From: Rheum nobile
Lineage: Eukaryota > Streptophyta > Magnoliopsida > Caryophyllales > Polygonaceae
NCBI GenBank assembly: GCA_027886185.1
Contig: WOAB01000596.1
Coordinates: forward strand, 1 to 64,000
Length of the DNA: 64,000 nt
Direction of reading: 5' to 3'
The notes beneath the pieces were generated by a model, which made no database searches, was not told the origin of the DNA, and worked only from the letters and a program-made list of their open reading frames with translations. Shown piece by piece: positions 54,682-64,000 of the stretch (within the stretch, counting starts at the first letter, position 1; the number at the start of each line of letters is the position of its first letter). Both the position numbers and the translations under genes were made by a program.

Positions 54682-57135
54682 TGTAATACCCCTCATTTTA
54701 ATAAAGAATATTTTGATAATTTTCCTAACTCCTGTATCACAAACCGGATTAATTTCAGAGAAGTTCAGACACTCTGTAATTTGTTTGATCTCTGTAATAT
54801 TTTCCTGAGTGGTATAAAATACATTCGATGTATTTTCGGGGCTTAGAATACTCATTCGGGTGCAAAGATGTTAACCGAGTACCAATATATTTAACCCGGG
54901 GTTAAAAACTCGTACACGTACTTAACCCGGACAAAAGGGCCCAGATTTGGCCTTGACCGCACCCGCGGTCAAGTGGCCGCACCCTGCGGTGAAGGCCAAT
55001 TCTGTAAGGCGGTCTGGGGAGGCTCGCCGCACCCGCGGTGAGGCCACCGCACCCCGCAGTGTCATCATTTCTTCTCTGCAGCGCCGGACTTCAGACGTCG
55101 CGTCGTCTTCGCCTCTGCAACTGTCCCATCCGGTCGTTATAGGTGCCTACCATGAGTCACCTGGTTGCTTGACCTCCTTGCTTGGGCTATAAAAGGAAAG
55201 GAGCTGGAGTGGAGTTGAATCACATCTCTCAAACTCTCTCTCTCAAATCTCTCATTTCCATTGTTACCGGAAAGCTCAAGCTTTCGCCGGAGTGTCGCCG
55301 GAGCTACCATATGAGGATAAGGTACTCTCCAAGTGGTGTTTGGAAGTGCAAGGAGTTGGGAAGTCGAAGCCCATCCTAATCGAATCCAAACGCGTCGATC
55401 ACGGTGAGTTCTCGTCATCGTCGTCTCGCCACTGTCACGCCACCGCACCCGCGGTCAAGGTCGGCGCACCCGCGGTGGGCTGGGCTCGTGGTGTGGCTTT
55501 GGGTCTTGTGGTCTCGAGCGAGGCTTTGTTCCTTCGATTCCTTTCGTCTCTTCTTAGATTCGTATATTTGGTTATCAAATCTAACTTAGGGTCTCGTTAT
55601 GGGTCGTTCCGTAAGGATTTGTTACCCAAGATCTGTCCCTGCTTCGGACCCAGAAACTCGTCATCTCTAAGCTTTGTTCAAGCTTCGTCTAATCTAAGGC
55701 AAGTGGCGGTTCGATCTTGCTTATCATTCCATATTTATACTGATTATCAATTGTTTAATTGTTAATTAATTTGGGATGAATATTGTTTTCGTCTGGGAAC
55801 AGTTTTGATAACTGTATATGATTTAAAAAGGAATATTATAATAGGTTGTTTATACTGTTAGAAACAACGGTATTATATATATATATGATTGAAATACAGA
55901 TATTATAATAGGTTGTATATATTGCTAGAAACAATGCTATTATATCTGTTATTACCGTGATGGTATTATTGTGGATTTTTATGCAAACTTGAAATATAGT
56001 TAGCAGTGGATTTTATGTGCACTTGAGATATAGTTAGCACGAGTATTCATAGGAGCGTTGCTTACCTTGAGAGGTAGCCGTTTCTTTATAACCCGGTGGA
56101 TAGGATGTTCAAGCCCTAACACTGTTTCTCTAGTCATGACTATCCTCTATCCGAGTATAGGGGAGGTGCGCTTAGCCGGCGTCAAACCTTTAGGGATTTA
56201 TTCCCGACTATATATCTCTATATCCTGAGGGATGAGATGATTATGATAAAAGCTTATAACGTGAATATACGTTTTGGAATTAAATAAGATAAGTGACGTT
56301 ATGCACATCATTAATGAACCTTAGGGCGAGAAGTACAACTTGGAAACTCGTTCGGGACTTCGATTAGAGTAAGTCCACCTTCCGAATCTGAATTCGCATT
56401 ATGCGGTGAGGTTGGTCGTGGACCCAAATAGTCAAGTCGTTTTTAAACGTTTGTGTGAAACTTTAATGTTCCCAAACATTTGTCATACTTTCCGATAAGA
56501 CTCAATTCGTTTGAGTCTTCTCTTCATATGTTTCCGTAAGACTCATTCTTTCAGAGTCTTTTCTCTTGATCATACCTTTTCGTATTTTATTTCAGTAGGA
56601 GTATGGTGATTGACTATCGTCATCGAGTTTTATTCGAGAAGTGATGAGTCTAACCTAATACGACTACTTAGAACCTTTCTGTTTAACCCTTGCATAGTCT
56701 TTCATTAGACTAATCAACCGGTTATATTCCCTTGCATGGTTGGCTGGTGTCATCCGTCTCATACGGCACATCATATAAAATGCAGTTCCATGAAGGCTAG
56801 AAACAACGGTGAAGGCAGATGGAATTTTGAAGTGTTTTACCAAGGTTGAGATCCTAGGCATGTGATCGCTAGATCAAGACTTTTGTGTCATTTATTTTAA
56901 AAAGGACTTTCGCTGTATTAAACATGTCTTATGTTAAGACTACTCTGTATTTCTGTTGTGTTTGGATTATGGATGTAACTCCAAGACTTTGATTTAATAC
57001 GAAATGTTATGATATTTCATATTATAAATGTTGTTTTATGTTTTGTATAAACTGGTTAAGCCTTGGGTGGCTTCAGATGTGGAATCTAAGGTTACTGGCG
57101 GTAATGCTTTCAAGGAGATATTTGGGGGTGTTACA
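54682..57135 (+). repeat. gypsy 3' LTR (right copy)
   Basis: 2454 bp, as 10381-12834, preceded by the duplicated polypurine tract (54598-54681) and followed by ATAGA. Confidence 0.95.
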
Positions 57136-57714
57136 ATAGATGACTTCGACCATTATTTCTGGTTAGATTAACCCATGAAACAGCGTCATCTAGCATGTAG
57201 GCATCCAAATGTTCATTCCTTAACTGAACCATAATCAGGTTTTGTTCCTATGATATAAATTACTGATTATATAAGAAATAAAACTAAATAGAGGTAATGC
57301 ATCAATTTACTTACCATTCCCTCAAATGAAGCACGCTACATGGGCTTCAAAATTGCGAAGAGGTTCTAGGCTCTGTAGCCCTCCCAGAGAAGGCTTCAGA
57401 TGTGGAATCTGAGGTCACTGGCGGTAATGCTTTCAAGGAGATATTTGGGGGTGTTACAGTAGATGACTTCGACCATTATTTCTGGTTAGATTAACCCATG
57501 AAGCAGCGCCATCTAGCATGTAGGCATCCAAATGTTCATTCCTTAACTGAACCATAATCAGGTTTTGTTCCTATGATATAAATTACTAATTATATAAGAA
57601 ATAAAACTAAATAGAGGTAATGCATCAATTTACTTACCATTCCCTCAAATGAAGCAAGCTACATGGGCTTCAAAATTGCGAAGAGGTTCTAGACTCTGCA
57701 GACCTCCCAGAGAA
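57069..57714. repeat. 323-bp tandem duplication (right copy)
   Basis: Same two units as 12768-13413. Its presence in both copies shows that the tandem event preceded the large duplication. Confidence 0.9.
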
Positions 57715-57850
57715 GGCTTAGTCATAAATGGTTCGATGAACGATCCTCTCTTCTAACTTGTCATCATCATCGATATCCAACGGGACGGCAAGCTGAACGG
57801 TCATCATGTGGAGAAGTCGGTTCTTCTTGATTCATGCCATTTAGTGTCTC
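57136..57850. mobile_element. Za middle segment (right copy)
   Basis: As 12835-13549. It ends with copia target GTCTC at 57846-57850. Confidence 0.8.
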
Positions 57851-58986
57851 TGTTAGGAAACGGAACTCTGGAACCTCGGTTCCCCTGAGAGTTCCTTTCC
57901 TCAGTTTCTCTACTTTTGAAGATGACAAATATTATGATACTAATGTTTTATCTCAAAGATGTGTTTTAAGGAACCACAGGAATATACCAAAGGCAAGAAA
58001 ACCAAACAGGACAAAGAGAACCAAAGGAACAAGACAGAAGAAGGAACCCAGAGGAACCCAGGTGTACCCAGAAAGGTAGCATGCAAGGCTGCGATTTCCG
58101 AGAAATCTGGGAACACACAACCTAGGACAAAAGTTGTTGAAAACGACTTGTCCGAAGTTTCCAAAGGTCTGCCAATGTCCAGAACAAAACAACAAGATAC
58201 CCAGAAATGCTGAACCTCGGACAAAAAAGATGAAAGCGACAGGACATAGAGATGTCACTATCCAGAAGACAGTTCCCAAGCGCCCAACTTGCTCAACCTC
58301 AGACGAAAGCATTTGAACAACGACATAGCAAGACTCGTCTGAGATAGTTGACCAACCAAGAGAGATTCTGAGCTGCCTAGGTTGTTTGCACATGCCAAGA
58401 ACAACGTGGACCAAGGAGAACCACTGATCCTAGGGCAAGCTCAATCTGTGGGAACCCAGAGAGGATTAAGCTGCGAAGAATCCTCTATAAAAGGAAGACT
58501 AACTCAAGAGAGTTATCTTCATGCACTGAAATACGAATCACACTCATTAGCAAATATCAAGTGTGAACCTTCAAACAAGATCACCAAAGCAAACCGAGAT
58601 CAAGAGGAACCAGTCAAGGAAGAGAAGAGCTGAGTGCTAAGTTCCTGTGACTGTAAGTGATAGTTCCTAGGTGTGAAGGTCTATTTCTTGGATTAATTAT
58701 TGATTGTGTTAAGTTATCTAGGATTGCCTAACTGTGTAAGGCAAAGAAACTGTGTGTTTGTTCCTAGGATAAGCTGTAACCAAAAGAGATAAGGAATCAA
58801 GAAGTAGACCTTGAAATCCTTTCGAAAGAAAGGTAGTGGTTTTTATCCTGGATTGCTAGTTGGCAATCAAAGGTTTCCACTATAAGGAACTTGTTATTTG
58901 TTTGATTGTTTATTTTCGCTGCGAAGGGAACTTAGAATTCATATTCTGAGTTCCTTAAGTTATTTCCTAACAATCACGATCCTACA
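57851..58986 (+). repeat. copia 5' LTR (right copy)
   Basis: 1136 bp. It differs from the left 5' LTR at only about three or four positions, whereas it differs from the 3' LTR at 23064 at about fifteen. Confidence 0.95.
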
Positions 58987-59036
58987 ATTGGTATCAGAGC
59001 AGGAAAAGCTCTAGATCTTTGTTAAGTTTGCAGATC

Positions 59037-59819
59037 ATGTCTCAACCAAGCAAGTTTGAGCTCGGAATCTCCACCAACAAACCACATCTCCGAAAGAAAG
59101 GAGAAGAAACATGGTGGGAAAAGTGCATGGAAAGCCACATCAAAACCAATGACTACCAATGCTGGAGGATAGTCGAAAATGGAGATGGCTATGTCGACCT
59201 CACCATGAAGGAAGAAGATTGGAAACCAGAATACTATGTTATCATGGAGAAGAATGCCAAGGCCAGGCAATTCATCCTAAATGGATTGGACAGAGAGGAC
59301 ATGGACAAGGTCATAGGAATTAAGACGGCCAAAGAGATGTGGAAAGCTCTCAAGGAGATGCATGAAGGAAGTGAGGAACTAAAGCAAAGCAGAAAGTTTG
59401 CTTTGGAAGGAGAATACCACACTTTCAAAATGATGGAAACTGAGACCATCTCAGAATACTACTCCCGCTTCAACAGATTGATTGGAAAGTTAACAGCGGC
59501 GAGAGTCGATCTTGATGAAGTCTCCAAGTCCCTAGTGGTCATCAATGGACTCAACTCCAAATTCACCCTTCTGAAGGGAATCATGAAGAACACTCCAGGC
59601 ATCCAATCCCTTCCCTTGACACAAATCATAGGGAAACTGGAGGTTGAAGAAGGAGAGCACACCAAAGCCAATACCGACAAGAAACTAGAGAAAGGAATTG
59701 CCCTCAAGATCTCAAAAGCCTTCTCTAGGCTCGAGATGGAGGAAGAGAACTCAGACTTAGAAGAAGAAGAGGACGAACTTACGGCCCTCTTCACAAAGAA
59801 CATCAAAAATTCTTTGTGA
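59037..59819 (+). CDS. copia gag, N-terminal part (right copy)
   Basis: As 14736-15518, with two residue differences visible (NGDGY for NRDGY, YVIMEK for YVFMEK). The same A-run break at the end (59805-59809) moves the reading frame by -1 to the zinc-knuckle segment. Confidence 0.85.
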   Translation: MSQPSKFELGISTNKPHLRKKGEETWWEKCMESHIKTNDYQCWRIVENGDGYVDLTMKEEDWKPEYYVIMEKNAKARQFILNGLDREDMDKVIGIKTAKEMWKALKEMHEGSEELKQSRKFALEGEYHTFKMMETETISEYYSRFNRLIGKLTAARVDLDEVSKSLVVINGLNSKFTLLKGIMKNTPGIQSLPLTQIIGKLEVEEGEHTKANTDKKLEKGIALKISKAFSRLEMEEENSDLEEEEDELTALFTKNIKNSL

Positions 59820-62800
59820 AGGTAAGGTTCCAAAAGGGCAGTTCCTCCCACAATAGACCCAGAAGAGATCTCAAGGAAGTCTCCTGTTACGAGTGCAAGG
59901 AAAAGGGAAACTACGCTAAGAATTGTCCCAACAAGGAAGACTCAAAGGAAGAAGAAAGACCTCAGAGAAAGAAGGCTCTCGTAGCCTCATGGGGAGAAGA
60001 CTCAGATGAGGAACTGGATCTCAGTGGCTTCTCTGGAGGAAGATGTCTCATGGCAAAAGGAGACTCAAGCGACTCAGAAGACCTTGAGGTAACTTCTGAC
60101 GATCTCTTAAAATCCCTAGTTGATTGTGATAAGAAACAACTTCTTAAGATCATAAAGAAACTAGGAAAGGAAACCAGTTCCCTTCAACAGAAACTAGATG
60201 ATTGTGAAGATGAAATTGCTTGCTTGACTGTTGAGAATTCTGTTTGGAGTAAGAAACTTGATGAAACTGAGAAAGACCTAGCTGAAACTCACTCCAAACT
60301 CATTGATATTAGGAATGTGCATGCTAGTCACCTTAAAACTTGCAAATCTTGTGATGAAACTAGCATAGATTCTGTCAAAGTTTCCTTGCATGCTAACCCA
60401 CCTGGAAATGACATGTTTCAATCCATAATTGATAGGTTAGACATTCTCACTAATTCCATTAATGAAAAAACGATAAATCAAACTGTTTTTGTGAGACAAC
60501 GGCATGGAATAGGATATGTCAATAATAAAGAGAACAATGATGCTGAAGAAGAAAAGGCTAGGCGAGAACTTGTTGAGATGAATGAGAATCTCAGTATTGC
60601 TCTTGCCACTTCTCGTGATAGGAATCAATTCCTATCAGAGAAGATCATGGTCCTTGGGAACAAGGCTGAGGTTGCCAAACATCTCAATGAAGGCTCTCAA
60701 AGTCCTAAGAAGGAACCAAAGGGAAAAGAAAAGATGGTTCCTGAAAACCAATGGTTCACCAATTCCTTTGCTCACAAAAGATATATTGACATGGCCCATA
60801 GCAAGGTTAGAAACAATGTTGATTTTAACAAAAGGAAAACTGATAAACCTTTTAGGCTAGGAAAAGGAAAATATGGAAATGTTGTTTACAATCGTTTGTG
60901 TACCTACTGTGGTAATAATGGTCATTACAACACTGACTGTGCTAAGAAAAGGAACTTTGAAAAGGAGAAAAGTACTCATTACCATGAAAGGAACCAGTTC
61001 CCTGGCTACTCACAGACTCGGAATGCTAATCCCCCCAGTAAAGCCAAGCTTCGCTGGGTTCAAAAATCTTAGTTCCCTTACGTGCAGGAAGAAGAGAGGC
61101 AACCCCAACTATGGTACATTGACAGTGGTTGCTCATGCCATATGACTGGAAGAAGAAATCAAATGACCTCTCTTCAACCTCTCCAAGGTGGAAACATATC
61201 CTTTGGAGACAAAAGCAAAGGGAAAATATGTGGAATAGGAACTGTGAAACTCAACGACCACATTCAGGTAAACAAAGTTCACATTGTTGATAATCTTGGT
61301 TTTGATCTAATAAGCGTGTCACAGCTGTGTGATCAAGGAGACAATGAAGTTAGATTCAGATCCAACGAATGTTCAGTCCTTGACTCCTCGGGACAAATCA
61401 TCCTAAAAGGGAAAAGATTCAACAATGTCTACATAACTGATCCATCCTTTGTTCCCAAGGAGAAACTTTGTCTCTCAACTGTGAATGACCAAGCTGATTT
61501 GTGGCATCAATGCCTCGGTCATGCTAGCACCAAGCTGATTCAAAAGCTACACTCTAGTCAGAGGGCTGCCAAAGCTAAGTGGCACATCTAAGGAACTGTG
61601 CTCTGACTGTGTAAAAGGGAAACAGACTCATAGTTCCTTCAAGTCCAAAAACATGGTAAGCACCTCAAGGCCTCTTGAACTCATCCACATGGATCTGTGT
61701 GGACCCATGAGAGTTCAGATCCTGGGAGGGAACATGTATATCTTTGTTCTTGTCGATGACTTCTCTCGCTTTACTTGGACCATCTTTATTAAATCTAAGA
61801 GTGAAGTTATTGACCGCTTTAAAGATCTGGTTCCCTTGTTAGAAAAATCTCTTGATTGTTCACTCAATGCTATTCGGTCTGACCATGGTACCGAATTCGA
61901 AAATGGAGAACTTCTAACCTTTTGCAGTGAGCATGGCATTGATCACAATTTCTCTGCACCATACACTCCTCAACAAAATGGAGTAGTGGAAAGGAAGAAC
62001 GAAACTTTGGAAGACATGGCTCCGACTATGCTGATCTCAAGTGGACTCTCTCAATCATTTTGGGCTGAGGCGATCAACATAGCTTACTACATCATCAATC
62101 GAGCCATGCTTCGCCCAATCACAGAAAAGACACCCTATGAGCTCCTAAGAGGAAGAGTTCCCAACATCTCGCATCTGAGGGTGTTCGGATGCAAGTGATT
62201 TGTGCACAACAATGGGAAGGACAATCTTGGCAAGTTCGACCCAAGAAGTGATGAAGGAATCTTCATTGGATACGCCTCGGGTAGCAAGGCATACAAAGTC
62301 TTCAACAAAAGGACTAAAAAGGTAGAAGAAAGTGTTCATGTTATTTTTAATGAAAAATCACTTGGAAAGATTGTGCAGAACACCACCAATTCCTTTGAAG
62401 ACCCGTTTCCCAAGTCATATCAAGAAAATCCATATGAAGATGTCACTCCACCCAGTTTCTGCACTGCTGCTCGGAACCCTCCAATGGCTCATCTACCAGT
62501 TCCCATGAACAATGAACAACAATCCATTTATGGGAACCATGAGCATGACGACAACATCTGTGGAGACTTCAATGACTCATCTTCCCACATGATCTTCAAT
62601 GGAGAAGGTGATTCCAACCAGGAAGCTGAATGTTCAACTCAGAATGTCTCCACATCAAATGCTCTAGCTCCTAATAGAGAAAGAAGAGTCATCAAGCCTC
62701 CAGTCAGGTTTGAACATCTAACCTTCTTTGCTTTCAATGCTTTTCTGTCTATTGTGGAACCAAAGAATATAGGTGAGGCACTGAAGGATGCGGACTGGAT

Positions 62801-64000
62801 CCAAGCTATGCAAGAAGAGCTCCATCAGTTTGAAAGGAACAAAGTATGGCATCTAGTTCCCCGTCCCAAGGATAAACACATCATAGGAACTAGATGGGTT
62901 TTCAGAAATAAGCTAGATGATACAGGAGCTGTGATAAGGAACAAAGCAAGACTCGTTGCTCAAGGATACAATCAATAAGAAGGCATCGACTATGATGAAA
63001 CCTATGCTCTAGTGGCAAGGATTGAGGCAATAAGATTGTTGATTGCCTTTGCATCACACAAAGGGTTCAAGTTGTTCCAAATGGATGTAAAGACGGCCTT
63101 CCTCAATGGAATTCTTCAAGAAGAAGTCTATGTAAAGCAACCACCTGGTTTTGAAGACGACGATCATCCAGATCATGTCTACTTTCTAGACAAGGCACTC
63201 TATGGCCTCAAGCAAGCTCCCAGAGCTTGGTATGATCATCTTGCCCAGTTCCTACTCTCAAATGGCTACAGGCGTGGAGTCATTGATAAGACTCTCTTCA
63301 TCCTAGAAGAAGAAGGTAACATCTTAGTGGTTCAAATTTATGTTGATGATATCATTTTTGGTTCCACTAACCTGTCCCTTGTAGATAAGTTCAAAGACCT
63401 GATGAGCAGTGAATTTGAAATGAGCCTAATTGGGAAACTCACCTTCTTCCTCGGATTACAAATCACTCAAAAGAAAGATGGCATACAAATTCACCAACAG
63501 AAGTATATCAAGGAACTATTGAAGAAGTTCAAAATGGATTCATGCAAGCCTCTCTCCACTCCCATATCCACCATTGCCCATTTGGATAAGGACCATTCGA
63601 GTCCTCTTGTGGAGGAGAAGCTCTATAGAGGTATGATAGGCTCACTCATGTACATAACTGCTAGTCGACCAGACATTGTTTTTGTTGTTGGCTTGTGTGC
63701 TAGGTTCCAATCCTGTCCAAGAGAAACCCACTTGGCTGATGTGAAAAGAATACTTAGATATCTCAAGGGAACTGACTCTCTCTGCATTTGGTACCCCAAA
63801 GAGTGTCCATTTGAGCTAATGGGCTTCACTGATGCTGATTATGCTGGATACTTGGTGGATAGGAAGAGCACTTCTGGAATGGCACAGTTCCTAGGCCCTT
63901 GCCTTGTGTCATGGGGATCAAAGAAACAAGTCTCAGTCTCCCTCTCCACCACAGAATCCGAGTACATTGCGGCTGCCTCCTGTTGTTCCCAACTTCTCTG
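59816..64000 (+). pseudogene. copia gag C-terminus and pol (right copy, partial)
   Basis: Same domains and lesions as 15515-19988: stops at 61070, 62196 and 62976 and a frameshift near 61557. From 63012 the RT and RNase H frame stays open to the window end, through YVDDIIFG and STTESEYIAA. A few substitutions (for example NVVYNRL for NIIYNRL) distinguish it from the left copy. Confidence 0.9.

Larger units (their letters stand above)
46142..57135 (+). mobile_element. Full-length Ty3/gypsy retrotransposon (right copy)
   Basis: Same element as at 1848-12834, with identical boundaries and flanks, 10994 bp. It has longer open frames in the upstream ORF, gag, protease and RT because the indel cluster of the left copy is absent. 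It still carries the shared frameshifts (about 50410 and 52255) and stops at 52683, 53094, 53454, 53562 and 53631, so it is non-autonomous. Confidence 0.96.
44280..64000. repeat. Right copy of the large direct repeat
   Basis: Same content and order as 1-19699: Mutator-like tail, reductase fragment, Za arm, gypsy element, Za middle, and copia element up to its RNase H region, where the window ends. This copy keeps open several gypsy reading frames that are broken by 1-base indels in the left copy, so it is the better template for reading the gypsy proteins. Because the copy is cut by the window edge, the true length of the repeat is unknown. Confidence 0.97.
57851..64000 (+). mobile_element. 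Ty1/copia SIRE-like retrotransposon (right copy, cut by window end)
   Basis: Same as the element at 13550, complete from the 5' LTR to the RNase H region where the window ends. Primer site 58989-59001. The 3' ORF and 3' LTR are presumably beyond the window. Confidence 0.95.

Overview
This is a repeat-rich window of a plant nuclear genome, almost certainly a flowering plant. The signs are Ty3/gypsy and Ty1/copia LTR retrotransposons primed by initiator tRNA-Met, Cassandra TRIM elements with 5S-rRNA-like LTRs, relics of OTU and plant-mobile-domain (PMD) proteins, and a spliced short-chain reductase gene. The very GC-rich second exon of that gene in AT-rich surroundings is suggestive of a monocot, but this is weak inference. 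There is no bacterial, phage or CRISPR content.

The dominant feature is a long direct repeat. Bases 1-19699 recur at 44280-64000 (offset 44279 rising to 44301 through small indels). Both copies run off a window edge, so a tandem unit of about 44.3 kb, a large segmental duplication or an assembly duplication all fit. Copies differ by only about 0.2% substitutions where I compared the copia coding region. However, two stretches of copy 1 (about 1-1390 and 5050-7960) are dense in 1-2-base indels that break reading frames intact in copy 2.

Layout of copy 1: tail of a Mutator-like element (1-32); an antisense fragment of the 3' end of a reductase gene (489-579); the left arm of a deleted DNA element called Za here (856-1847); a full-length 11.0-kb gypsy chromovirus-type element (1848-12834); a short middle part of Za with a 323-bp tandem duplication; a full-length 10.65-kb SIRE/Maximus-like copia element with an extra 3' ORF (13550-24201); and the right arm of Za (24202-25470).

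The middle region holds a second reductase 3'-end fragment (25885-26070), an LTR-retrotransposon-like segment (26071-27624), the one host gene that looks intact (27815-29050, minus strand, two exons, 337 aa, DFR/vestitone-reductase-like), a solo LTR of an unknown copia-like family (29774-30773), and a minus-strand copia relic (30774-36298). That relic was invaded by a 2.44-kb solo gypsy LTR and a complete Cassandra. A triple-LTR Cassandra array follows (36299-37080), then the less deleted relative of Za, called Z (37881-43271), which carries OTU relics on plus and a PMD gene relic on minus. A 1-kb non-autonomous Mutator-like element (43281-44311) closes the unit, and copy 2 begins at its right end.

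Z preserves the empty target sites of both the gypsy (GTAGA) and the copia (GTCTC) insertion, and block 25440-25500 preserves the empty site of the Mutator-like element. The order of events can therefore be read: Z duplicated and deleted internally, then gypsy inserted (LTRs differ about 3%), then copia (about 1.6%), then the very recent 44-kb-scale duplication. No autonomous element in the window is intact; every pol gene carries stops or frameshifts shared by both copies.
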